From positions 1 to 64,000 of the IMG/VR virus record IMGVR_UViG_3300034418_009484: a DNA stretch of 64,000 nt. One strand, given 5' to 3'. The stretch comes from a virus. The translations under genes and the position numbers were made by a program. Shown piece after piece: positions 28,032 through 35,849 of the stretch (its first letter is position 1; every line of letters starts with the position of its first letter). Under the pieces are notes generated by a model. The model worked only from the letters and a program-made list of their open reading frames with translations. It did no database searches and was not told where the DNA came from.

Positions 28032-28328
28032 ATGACAGAAAAACTTACAGATAAAGAGAAAAAGATTTCTGCAATAGCCATATGGGTTTGGAGAAACTTA
28101 TTGGCCTCTGGAATTATTCTAGTATGTTTTGGTTTCTTATACAACAAATGCGAACAGATAGAAGATAATGTTATAGAGGTAAGCACCGTATTAAAAGAGA
28201 GAATACGTGTAGAAAGAGGAGATTACGGATGGCAATCAGCCAGCTACAGTGAGGTAGCAATAACTCCAGAAAAAATGAAAGAAGGAACACAGGTAAGAGA
28301 GCATATAAGTAATTTTGCAGATAAATAA
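28032..28328 (+). CDS. Single-span membrane protein at the end of the virion operon
   Basis: 98 residues: a charged N-terminal 14 residues, one hydrophobic segment at about 15-41 (IAIWVWRNLLASGIILVCFGFLY), then a polar C-terminal domain of ~55 residues. With one span and no signal-peptidase site it would be anchored in the inner membrane. Holin- or spanin-like use is possible because it ends the late operon, but nothing decides this. Confidence 0.5.
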   Translation: MTEKLTDKEKKISAIAIWVWRNLLASGIILVCFGFLYNKCEQIEDNVIEVSTVLKERIRVERGDYGWQSASYSEVAITPEKMKEGTQVREHISNFADK

Positions 28329-28375
28329 AAATAGCCAGTAGCTGTAAATTTATAAATGACAACCACTGACTATTT
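28329..28375. terminator. Convergent stem-loop at the strand switch
   Basis: Left arm 28329-28339 and right arm 28365-28375 pair at 10 of 11 positions around a 25-base AT-rich loop. It fills the only gap between the rightward virion operon and the leftward operon, where a bidirectional terminator is expected. The T tracts beside it are short, so strength is uncertain. Confidence 0.45.
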
Positions 28376-28387
28376 CATCAAATTAAC

Positions 28388-28777
28388 TTATGATGTTTTG
28401 AATTTGAAAAATCCATTGTTAGGCAGAAATCCGTTATGCTTTTCAGCATACTCTTGTTCATCTTTTCTTTGCTCTTTTTGAGCATCGGATAGATGATCCC
28501 ACCTAATTTTTGGATAAACAAAGTTATTATCTTCTGTAGTGCTATAAACAAGTTTAGCTTTACATCCAATATCTTGACAAACGACTTCAAGCCATTTGCT
28601 TTTCTTTGCGGCTGTACGAACTACAAATTTTACATCCTTGCAGCCACACATTCCACATTTCGCAACTGAAAAAACTTCTTGAACTCTTGCAATTTGTTTG
28701 AAAAGTTCCGGCTCTGTATCAGCAGATACGTCGAACCATAAATTGTCAGATGCTTTTACTCTAGCAGTAATTGCCAT
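28388..28777 (-). CDS. Zinc-ribbon phage protein, annealase neighbour
   Basis: 129 residues, last gene of the leftward operon. A four-cysteine ribbon is visible: CGMCGCKD near residues 41-48, and VCQDIGCKAKL near 67-77. This is followed by a YPKIRWD motif and an aromatic C-terminal GFFKFK. I recall this layout in small phage proteins next to single-strand annealing or DNA-binding proteins. It starts two bases after the stop of the annealing-like gene, so the two are probably made together. A partner in ssDNA handling is inference. Confidence 0.55.
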   Translation of the reverse strand: MAITARVKASDNLWFDVSADTEPELFKQIARVQEVFSVAKCGMCGCKDVKFVVRTAAKKSKWLEVVCQDIGCKAKLVYSTTEDNNFVYPKIRWDHLSDAQKEQRKDEQEYAEKHNGFLPNNGFFKFKTS

Positions 28778-28779
28778 AA

Positions 28780-29550
28780 TTAAACTCCAAATTCTTCTTC
28801 CCAGTTATCGTTGTAACCAACAAATTCTTCGGGAGTTCCCTCTCGTTGAAAGCTGGACAACTTATTAATCATAAGACGACCTTCTAGATTTTTAACCTCT
28901 CTGATTGATTCAACCTTATCTGAATTAGGATACGATCTAACAAATTTGATTAGATCAACATCATTTCTTTTGCACATTGTTTTAATTGCAACAATTTGTT
29001 GATCATTAATAGGCTCTTTAAGAGTTTTGTTATCATCGTCATCGCTATTAGCAAGCTCTTCTGCTGTTTGAACACGAATCTTTAATGCTCTTCTTAAAGC
29101 TTTTCCTTCTGCTCTGGTACATGCTGTAGAGACTAAGTGTTGATTAAACGGAGATGGAAGTCTTTCTCCTACAACATCAACACATGCGCTAACAGTAATT
29201 AAATCATCTCCCATTTCCCATTTTGCAAGACCTTCTCTGGTATTATCATATTTTCTAATTCTTAAAGTATGTTTAGCAGAAGCTTTTCCAGAAAATGCAA
29301 GTTTTGGTATTTCTAAAATTTCTGTATCAGATTCAACTATTTCTCCAAATACTTTTTCTGTCACTCTCCTGAGTCCGTCAGTCGTAGGAGCGCCACTAAT
29401 TAATTCATGATTAGCTAATTGATCTAGAACATATTCAACCCATTTTGGATCTGTAGGCTTGGGTACTTTTGGTTCTTCTTTTATTTGAACTTCATCTTCA
29501 ACAATTTCCTCAACCATTTCCTCTACCATATTCTTTTTAGACTTGCTCAT
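28780..29550 (-). CDS. Putative ssDNA annealing/Rad52-like protein
   Basis: 256 residues. After an acidic, low-complexity N-terminus (residues 7-35) comes HELISGAPTTDGLRRVTEKV, then a beta region (KHTLRIRKYDN...ITVSACVDVVG) and the motif STACTRAEGKALRRALKIRV. The T-R-A-E-(G/A)-x-A-L-R-(K/R)-A-L signature is one I associate with phage single-strand annealing or DNA-binding proteins of the Rad52-like group. The C-terminal ~70 residues look like a separate small domain. The start forms an ATGA overlap with the endonuclease stop. A recombination role suits the RecA-like and nuclease genes elsewhere. Confidence 0.5.
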   Translation of the reverse strand: MSKSKKNMVEEMVEEIVEDEVQIKEEPKVPKPTDPKWVEYVLDQLANHELISGAPTTDGLRRVTEKVFGEIVESDTEILEIPKLAFSGKASAKHTLRIRKYDNTREGLAKWEMGDDLITVSACVDVVGERLPSPFNQHLVSTACTRAEGKALRRALKIRVQTAEELANSDDDDNKTLKEPINDQQIVAIKTMCKRNDVDLIKFVRSYPNSDKVESIREVKNLEGRLMINKLSSFQREGTPEEFVGYNDNWEEEFGV

Positions 29551-30341
29551 ATTTCAAAATACCTCTTTCCTTCTTCTGGGAATTGCTTTTCAACTAAATC
29601 AATTATCTTTTGTAATTCGTTCAAGATATACCTATGGAATCTTTGAGAACCTCTTTTAACTAATTTTACTCTGACTAAAATCATTCCAGAAGATAAAATC
29701 AATCCGTTTTTAGCTAAATCAGCAGCTTGTCTTTTTTTTAACTTTTCTTCACCATAAACTGGTTCAAAATGCATAGGTCCATCTACTTCGATAGCCATAC
29801 TTATATTTCTTATGTAAAGATCTATATGGAACTTTTCATTTTTTAATATATGTTCCTTATGCCTATCTACTCTATACCCTTTTGAAATTAGATATTCAAA
29901 CATCTCTTTTTCTAGTTTAGAGCCTGTTCTAGCGGCCTCTTGGATCGCCTGACCGCCTTTCTTTAAAAATTCGGCCTTTTCCTCGTCTGTTTTTTTATTC
30001 CAGCATTTTCTGGCAATTTCAGACCTGTATTCTAGTTCCGATTCATTCATCGAATCCCAAACTGCACCTTGACTTTCACTTATTTTAAATTTGGTTTCAT
30101 CTGAATGTTTCTTTCCTTCTGTCGGATGCTTTGTTCTTCCTTCTTTTAATGCTATTTTTTGAGCCTCTGATTTATCTCTAGATTTTATTCCTAGTTTCTT
30201 AGCATCTCTTTTTACTTTGTTTGGATATGTTTCTAGCATTTTTGCTATCTCACTCCAACTTTTTTTATCTTCATGATAATGCTTTTCATAATAAGCTTTT
30301 CTTATAGAAGAAAGATCAGTAAAAAATTTTTCTTTACTCAT
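29547..30341 (-). CDS. Homing-type endonuclease, Vsr/EDxHD-like with NUMOD motif
   Basis: 264 residues. Residues ~10-55 resemble a DNA-binding helix-turn-helix, and ~68-90 (GRTKHPTEGKKHSDETKFKI) look like a NUMOD3 DNA-binding motif. The C-terminal ~125 residues form a Vsr-like PD-(D/E)XK nuclease: E144, D174 in HIDLYI, then AIEVDGPMHF with E185, D187 and H191. This E...D...x-H-D-like set resembles the homing nucleases described near phage split inteins. The gene is embedded with 4-base ATGA overlaps on both sides, so it is a settled operon member rather than a fresh insertion. Confidence 0.7.
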   Translation of the reverse strand: MSKEKFFTDLSSIRKAYYEKHYHEDKKSWSEIAKMLETYPNKVKRDAKKLGIKSRDKSEAQKIALKEGRTKHPTEGKKHSDETKFKISESQGAVWDSMNESELEYRSEIARKCWNKKTDEEKAEFLKKGGQAIQEAARTGSKLEKEMFEYLISKGYRVDRHKEHILKNEKFHIDLYIRNISMAIEVDGPMHFEPVYGEEKLKKRQAADLAKNGLILSSGMILVRVKLVKRGSQRFHRYILNELQKIIDLVEKQFPEEGKRYFEI

Positions 30342-30796
30342 TCTATCACCTTTAATAATTCATCTGGATTCCAATTGTATACTGTTCCAATTGTTGGTTT
30401 GAATAATTTTGTTAGGATTTCGCTATATGAAGAACTTTTTGATATAATATTCATTTCTTCATTAAAAAATATATTGCTTATTTGTTCATTGTTAAAATTT
30501 TCTAAATTCATCCATTCTAATTTGTTTAAATATAAATACTTCTTAAAAGCACATAAAGAATTTAAACAGCATTGAGAATTAAACAGTGAAGTAGCTATCA
30601 GGTGTCCTTTAAATGAAAATAAAGATTCCGCTTGAAGAACACTAAAATTAGCATGGCTAATTAATTTGCTATTTGAATTTTGGAACAAGAATAGATAACA
30701 CCTATTTGTTTTTGATAATTCATTTAAGCATTTTACTATATTATAAGAATCAACATTTTCTTCTAATGAGTTTACTATTACTCCTATTTCTTTCAT
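30338..30796 (-). CDS. Unknown protein at the end of the sugar cassette
   Basis: 152 residues with no recognised motif. The start and end both overlap neighbours by four bases. The N-terminus IGVIVNSLEENVDSYNIVKCL has a Rossmann-like beta-alpha start, and the sequence has aromatic- and asparagine-rich stretches later. Because it is coupled to a glycosyltransferase-like gene it may be a GT-B partner or a truncated glycosyltransferase. This is inference from position. Confidence 0.45.
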   Translation of the reverse strand: MKEIGVIVNSLEENVDSYNIVKCLNELSKTNRCYLFLFQNSNSKLISHANFSVLQAESLFSFKGHLIATSLFNSQCCLNSLCAFKKYLYLNKLEWMNLENFNNEQISNIFFNEEMNIISKSSSYSEILTKLFKPTIGTVYNWNPDELLKVIE

Positions 30797-31572
30797 AATT
30801 TCATTTCCTCTATAATCATTTTAGCATAATCTTTATAAGTCTTAATATTTTTTTCAATTTTAAATTCTTGTGTTTTATTGACCACTTTTTTACAGATGGA
30901 AAATAATTCTTGTGTATTATTCCACTGGTATTCTTTTTTCTCGTCTTTAATATTAAATGATATAGGTAATATTTCCGAAGATAGACATGTCATATCCCAT
31001 TCATCATTTAATGATATTATTGCTTTTGTAGATTTAAAAACATTGTTGTAATCCGCTTCGCCAATGTTGCCAATATAGTATGGTGAATTAACTTTGTGTT
31101 TACCAATAATTTTTAAATTGAAGTTATCTCCTATTAGATTTAGAATATTATTTATATCCATACTTGTTTTTAACGTATTTGAAATAAATATAAAATCTGA
31201 ATCAAATTTATTATCAAACTTTCCTTCATCTGTAATCATTACATCATTATGCAAGAAGGGCATAAAGTTTTCTTCTTTTTCATTAAATGCATTTATTATG
31301 TAGTCAAATAAATGGTCAAATTTTGGATCAGTTGGCTTGTCTTTTATTAGGCATATCTTTATATTTGGATTTTCTGCTTTTACATAGTCTATGTATATGT
31401 AATCTAAGCTAGAACTATCAACGAATATTAAATCTGGCTTAGATATTTCTATAAAGTCAAATATATTTTGTTTTCTTAAATTTACAAAAAATGCTTCATT
31501 TATTAACTTTTCTATTGCTTGTGCAAATCCAATTATTTTTGGATTATCTGTAGCAGTAAAATATATTCTCAT
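30793..31572 (-). CDS. Glycosyltransferase-like (GT-B fold) protein
   Basis: 259 residues. The N-terminal half alternates beta strands and helices (DFIEISKPDLIFVDSSSLDY, NIKICLIKDKPTDP). The C-terminal half contains NLKIIGKHKVNSPYYIGNIG and KSTKAIISLNDEWDMTCLSSEIL. This is the usual GT-B acceptor/donor layout, where a strand-loop-G motif precedes an N-x-EWDxT-like nucleotide-binding helix, similar to CgeB-type transferases. The typical E-x7-E motif is not intact. It probably works with the neighbouring sugar-modifying enzymes. Confidence 0.5.
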   Translation of the reverse strand: MRIYFTATDNPKIIGFAQAIEKLINEAFFVNLRKQNIFDFIEISKPDLIFVDSSSLDYIYIDYVKAENPNIKICLIKDKPTDPKFDHLFDYIINAFNEKEENFMPFLHNDVMITDEGKFDNKFDSDFIFISNTLKTSMDINNILNLIGDNFNLKIIGKHKVNSPYYIGNIGEADYNNVFKSTKAIISLNDEWDMTCLSSEILPISFNIKDEKKEYQWNNTQELFSICKKVVNKTQEFKIEKNIKTYKDYAKMIIEEMKL

Positions 31573-32282
31573 ATTATTCCTTTTACTAATTCTATGTCTT
31601 TATAACTGTCAATATCAATTACCTTGGCGTTTTTATCATTAAAAACATTGATTGATCCACCGTAATTAATGATACTGTTTATAACTTCAAAACCAAATAG
31701 GTTATAGTTATCTGGATTCCAACATATTTTTTTTAATAGTTTTAATTCGTATCCCTTAAAAAATGATATTTGCCCCCATTTAATTTCTAGGTCATACATC
31801 ATATTTTCTACTGTAAGTCTGTTATTTATGGTACATCCCACTTCATTTTTTTTCATGATATTTTTTGACGCAACAATTCCAGAATGATTAAATTTAATAC
31901 ATTCCAAACATTCGTTATTAAATATCAAGTCTCCATATATCACCAATACATTATTTTTTGAGGCTCTTAATCCTATTCCTATAGACCTTGCTACGTTAGT
32001 AGAGTCATACGATTCATTTTCAATTTTAACAATACTATCTGGAGAATAATCCATTAATTCATCAGACTTAAATCCTGTTATTAATATTATGTTTGCTTCT
32101 GGAAAAAACTTTTTTATTTTTTCTAATTGTAAATCTAATATTGTTTTTTCTTTATAGACTTTTATTAAAGATTTTGCCCCATAGGATTTCATCCTTTTGC
32201 CTAATCCGGCAGCGGGGATTATTATGTCTAATTCTGAAAAATTTAGATCTTGTTTTATATTTCTAGAGTATCGTCTTGACAT
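31569..32282 (-). CDS. Sugar-1-phosphate/choline-type nucleotidyltransferase
   Basis: 237 residues. The nucleotidyltransferase signature IIPAAGLGKRM lies at 21-31, followed by a Lys (AKSLIKV, about 37-42). A metal-site-like GDLIF is near 117. The fold is the GT-A-like Rossmann domain of NTP-transferases that activate sugar- or alcohol-phosphates with CTP, UTP or dTTP; the size and motif pattern fit LicC/GlmU-N or RmlA-like enzymes. The start overlaps the upstream gene by 20 bases. In this cassette it would make the activated donor for the glycosyltransferases. Substrate unknown. Confidence 0.75.
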   Translation of the reverse strand: MSRRYSRNIKQDLNFSELDIIIPAAGLGKRMKSYGAKSLIKVYKEKTILDLQLEKIKKFFPEANIILITGFKSDELMDYSPDSIVKIENESYDSTNVARSIGIGLRASKNNVLVIYGDLIFNNECLECIKFNHSGIVASKNIMKKNEVGCTINNRLTVENMMYDLEIKWGQISFFKGYELKLLKKICWNPDNYNLFGFEVINSIINYGGSINVFNDKNAKVIDIDSYKDIELVKGII

Positions 32283-32643
32283 ATCTAAACACAGGTTCTG
32301 ATAAATGATCTATTAATTTACTACTTAAACTTGTTTGAATTTGTTTTATTATGTTAGGATTAAAAGGATTTACATTATTTGATTTTTTTAAAAAGTATGG
32401 GAATGAATCAATATATTGATTTTCTAACCTTTGAGTATAATATTCGTTAAATTCATTTTGCAATAAAACGTCTGTTGTTAGCATAACCTTATTGTCATCA
32501 TCCATAATTTTATTAACTATATCATAGTAAGAATTTTTGATAAAAACTCCATCCTTAATTATACATACTAATGTGTCATTTGGAATTTCTTCCCACTTAG
32601 AATTATTGTCTTGATCTAAATTGATTACTTTAAACTTGGACAT
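32263..32643 (-). CDS. Unknown small protein in the sugar cassette
   Basis: 126 residues, overlapping both neighbours by about 20 bases. The N-terminal stretch TLVCIIKDGVFIKNSYYDIVNKIMDDD with a following KVMLTTDVLLQNEF looks like the strand-helix-strand of a small Rossmann-type domain, perhaps a piece of a GT-A transferase. No catalytic DxD is seen. It could be an accessory subunit of the neighbouring enzymes; function unknown. Confidence 0.45.
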   Translation of the reverse strand: MSKFKVINLDQDNNSKWEEIPNDTLVCIIKDGVFIKNSYYDIVNKIMDDDNKVMLTTDVLLQNEFNEYYTQRLENQYIDSFPYFLKKSNNVNPFNPNIIKQIQTSLSSKLIDHLSEPVFRYVKTIL

Positions 32644-33455
32644 ATATCAGTCGCCTCAAAAATAAATTTACTAGCATCGGGTTCGTACTTTAATATTTTA
32701 TCTTCTAAATTAATTTTAAATGCATTCCCTCCATGCTTTTCATGAGCAACCTTACTAACAATCATTCCGTTTAAATTATCTACAGGATTTGCAAAACAAA
32801 GCTGTTTCATTTTAATTAAAATAGCATCATTCAAATCTTTACTAAAACTATCAGGAACACTAAAATTAGTATTGAATACAACATAAAATGGATATGGATG
32901 TTTTTTACTTCCATCAAAAGTCACATCTACTAAATCCCTATCTGATAATTCATTATCGTATACGTTTTTCAAAGAATATTGATGAAAAGAATATGACTTT
33001 AATAACTCTAGTATCTGACTAGGTTTTATAGATTTTTCCCCATTTGATTCTATGTATGAGTTATACTGCTTGTTTATTACAGTGATTAATGAAGGTTTTA
33101 TTTCTTGTGTATTTAATTGATTTAAGATTGATTTCAAATCTTGATATGTTGAATTTTTTTCTAAAAATAACATGACTTGATATGATACTTTTGTTTGCAT
33201 CTCTACTATTTTTTTCCAATTTTTATTGGAATATTTTTTCATTAGTTCTTCGTGTCTATAAAATAGACATAGCCTACCATTGATTACTTTATACATATTT
33301 CCATCTGAATGGTTAAGCTCTAACACTTCTACGTCTGCATTTTCATAATCTTCTAATTTTTTTAAATCACATCCTATTTGTTTGTTTTCTTTTATTATAG
33401 AAAAAACACAATTTCTACAAGATGTGTGTACTTGATTTAATTCTACAGGTTCCAT
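32625..33455 (-). CDS. Cys-motif protein in the sugar cassette
   Basis: 276 residues. The N-terminus has four cysteines in a possible metal site: C13 and C16 (TSCRNCVF), C29 (QIGC) and C63 (GRLCLFYR). I recall this N-terminal arrangement (C-x2-C-V-F ... TQTGC ... C-x-x-Y/F-R) in phage proteins next to glycosyltransferases. The middle is helical and the C-terminal ~100 residues carry HPYPFYVVFNTNFSVP and VDNLNGMIVSKVAHEKHGGN, compatible with a GT-A-like domain (beta strand then acceptor loop). Function is unproven. Confidence 0.45.
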   Translation of the reverse strand: MEPVELNQVHTSCRNCVFSIIKENKQIGCDLKKLEDYENADVEVLELNHSDGNMYKVINGRLCLFYRHEELMKKYSNKNWKKIVEMQTKVSYQVMLFLEKNSTYQDLKSILNQLNTQEIKPSLITVINKQYNSYIESNGEKSIKPSQILELLKSYSFHQYSLKNVYDNELSDRDLVDVTFDGSKKHPYPFYVVFNTNFSVPDSFSKDLNDAILIKMKQLCFANPVDNLNGMIVSKVAHEKHGGNAFKINLEDKILKYEPDASKFIFEATDICPSLK

Positions 33456-33841
33456 TAGACTTTCCTTGTTGCTTCAATATTAAAAACTGAATTGTTAACA
33501 TTCATAAATTCTATCTTCCATCCTTTTTCTTCAAAAAAATTCTTTAGTTCTGCAACCGTATAGAAAGATTTTGTTTTTGAAAGATATTCATTTGAATAAG
33601 GATAATTTTCATGTAAAATTTTTACACAAACATCTAAAATATCAATTCCAGAAATCCTTATTTTGCCATTAATTCTTAATTTACTACAGACAATATTCAA
33701 AAAATCTTTCTCTTCAAAACCTAATACATTATCTACATATATTTGAGTAAAAAATGAATCTGGAATATTCATTAATTCACTTGTAGTTATATCATTATGA
33801 TTTTCTTTGTTAGTGGTTATTCTTATATTATTTTCAATCAT
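33455..33841 (-). CDS. Methyltransferase-like fragment
   Basis: 128 residues. The run ELMNIPDSFFTQIYVDNVLGF, then LNIVCSKLRINGKIRISGIDILDV, resembles the second half of a class I SAM methyltransferase: a strand following motif I, then LR-x-G-G-x-hydrophobic-x-hydrophobic. The glycine-rich SAM-binding loop (motif I) of a complete enzyme is not visible, so it may be a reduced or degenerate domain. The stop overlaps the next ATG by one base. It may modify a sugar or serve as a partner of the cassette. Confidence 0.45.
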   Translation of the reverse strand: MIENNIRITTNKENHNDITTSELMNIPDSFFTQIYVDNVLGFEEKDFLNIVCSKLRINGKIRISGIDILDVCVKILHENYPYSNEYLSKTKSFYTVAELKNFFEEKGWKIEFMNVNNSVFNIEATRKV

Positions 33842-34800
33842 TAGTATCCTCTTATGTAATTTGTTTCAGAAGCATATCTAAAAATATTTTCCCATGATGT
33901 TTTAAATTTTTCTTGTCCGCAACAATAATTATCTACAAAATTTTCTGCGTTTTTTATTACATTCTTTTCAACTGCAAGATGATAAATAGCATCACATGTC
34001 TGATGTGCTACTATTACTTTGGGCAGATCATTAGGCAGTCCTATTATAATCGCATTTTTTAAAAGATATTCTAAATCAAAACATTCTTCTTTTGTAAGAT
34101 TAGGAATTATTACTGGTATTGATGATCTCATGCAGGTTAGTAGCAGATGGTCAATATTATTAAATAAATGCAGATAAACTTTTGCTTTGTTAATATCTTT
34201 TGTAATAAATTCTTTATTTAATCCTATTCTTGATAAATAAATATCTGGTATTTTAGGATCTACAAAAATAGAAGAAGGATTTTTGACATCTATTTTTTCT
34301 GGAATTAAATTAGGAATAATCATATTGATTGACTCTTGCCCATACATCCAAGAGTTCATAATTAATTCATTTGTATGAACATTAACTAATCCGTGTTTCT
34401 TTATAGATTCTTGTTTAGAAAATTCATTAGGTGTTCCAAATAATTTGCGACCTACTGATATGGAACTACAATCATCAATAGATATTAAGTTAATATTTAA
34501 TTGATTAGAAATTTTTCTTCCTATATCGTAAGACTCATTTCTTCTAAAGGTTAAAACTAAGTCTATAAATTTACATTTAAGATTATTAAGATCTGTAATA
34601 AAATTCAAATTATATGGTTTTATTTGAGGATTAAACCATTGTGGACCTCCTTCTAAGCTTTTAAATAAATAAAAATTGTGATTTGAGTTATTACATAGAT
34701 TTTTAATATAATCATCTTCATATTGATTTATTATTAGTATATTTAATTTTCTTTCAATATTGTCAGCAATTGCATTTTCTATAATTTTTTCTATATACAT
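33841..34800 (-). CDS. Glycosyltransferase-like (GT-B) protein
   Basis: 319 residues. Alternating strands and helices (LNILIINQYEDDYIKN, IDLVLTFRRNES, INLISIDDCSS) suggest a Rossmann-type N-terminal domain. The C-terminal domain has VYLHLFNNIDHLLLTCMRSSIPVIIPNLTKEECFD, the pattern seen where GT-B enzymes bind the nucleotide (small residue-P-V-I followed by an acidic cluster). A possible donor sugar from the nucleotidyltransferase two genes away would suit it. Family not identified. Confidence 0.5.
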   Translation of the reverse strand: MYIEKIIENAIADNIERKLNILIINQYEDDYIKNLCNNSNHNFYLFKSLEGGPQWFNPQIKPYNLNFITDLNNLKCKFIDLVLTFRRNESYDIGRKISNQLNINLISIDDCSSISVGRKLFGTPNEFSKQESIKKHGLVNVHTNELIMNSWMYGQESINMIIPNLIPEKIDVKNPSSIFVDPKIPDIYLSRIGLNKEFITKDINKAKVYLHLFNNIDHLLLTCMRSSIPVIIPNLTKEECFDLEYLLKNAIIIGLPNDLPKVIVAHQTCDAIYHLAVEKNVIKNAENFVDNYCCGQEKFKTSWENIFRYASETNYIRGY

Positions 34801-35849
34801 ATTAGTTGTTTAGCCTTATCAATAAATGACTTATGAATTTCCTGTGAATAATCAGACACTAATGATTTATTTTCTTTTATTCTATATCCATCAAATGCCA
34901 TTTTCATTTTATTGCTTAAATCAGCAGATGAAGGTATCGTGTAATAGTTTTTATGTTTATAAAAATTGCTTTTAGTGCTACCCACAGAAATTTCATAATG
35001 TGATTTAATCTGGTAGTCATAGTTATTCAATAGTTTTACATTATCTAAGCATAAGCAAATTTTATTTTGATAAATAGATTTCAAAAAATTTATATCTGGC
35101 TTTGCATTAAAATTAACATGTATGTAAAAGTCTGAAAATTTATGGGACCAGTCTATTTCATCTTCGGAATTGGCAATTGCTACCGTTGGATAAAGTTCTT
35201 TAGATGAATATAAATTCATTTTTTCTTTAAATTCATTTATAAAATTTAGCAGATTTTTATCTGATGAATATAGAATTAAGGCAACATCATCTAATGATGT
35301 AAATGTAGAGTAGTAGGCTGATAGTATTTGATTTATTCCGCTCTTAGAATTTGTTGAAACTTCTGCATAGAATGTTTTTTTATTTCCTAAACTAATGTCT
35401 ATTTTTTTATCTTTAATAGACGAAAGATTAACTGGATATGTATCAAAATTAAATATCTCTGTTTTTACTCCAGACTTTTTTAAAATTTCCTTTTCATGTT
35501 CTGAAAATACTACGATAGTATCGAATAGATTTAAATTTGAAACCCATCCTACATAGCTAATATCATGTTCAATAGAAGTCACCACTATATTTTTTTTGAA
35601 TTTTCCATGATAGACTAAATTGTTTGGTATTCCATGCTGTATTAATATTTCAGGTTTTGAAACTTTTCTTTTTTCAAATTCAAATATTTCTCCATTGATT
35701 ACAGAGTCAATAGATTGATTATACCATATATTTCTAGATGAAAGATTATTTTTATCTTCAATACAAAAAGCCAAGTTGTCTAATAAAGCCTTGCTTATTT
35801 TACCCCACGAATCAGTTTGTCTATAGGGTCCAATATATAAAATGCTCAT
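34791..35849 (-). CDS. Glycosyltransferase-like (GT-B) protein
   Basis: 352 residues, overlapping both neighbours. The N-terminus ILYIGPYRQTDSWGKISKALLDNL is the classic start of GT-B enzymes (strand, then G-x-G/S-W-G-like loop). Then ILIQHGIPNNLVYHGKFKKNIVVTSIEHD reads as the acceptor-binding strand-helix unit. The second domain has NKICLCLDNVKLLNN, without a clear E-x7-E. It forms a coupled block with the two adjoining transferases, presumably adding successive sugars. Confidence 0.5.
   Translation of the reverse strand: MSILYIGPYRQTDSWGKISKALLDNLAFCIEDKNNLSSRNIWYNQSIDSVINGEIFEFEKRKVSKPEILIQHGIPNNLVYHGKFKKNIVVTSIEHDISYVGWVSNLNLFDTIVVFSEHEKEILKKSGVKTEIFNFDTYPVNLSSIKDKKIDISLGNKKTFYAEVSTNSKSGINQILSAYYSTFTSLDDVALILYSSDKNLLNFINEFKEKMNLYSSKELYPTVAIANSEDEIDWSHKFSDFYIHVNFNAKPDINFLKSIYQNKICLCLDNVKLLNNYDYQIKSHYEISVGSTKSNFYKHKNYYTIPSSADLSNKMKMAFDGYRIKENKSLVSDYSQEIHKSFIDKAKQLICI

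Noticed and set aside
28032-28328. Calling the single-span membrane protein a holin
   Set aside because: One span, no lysis neighbours on the same strand, and no family signature. Left as a membrane protein of unknown function.
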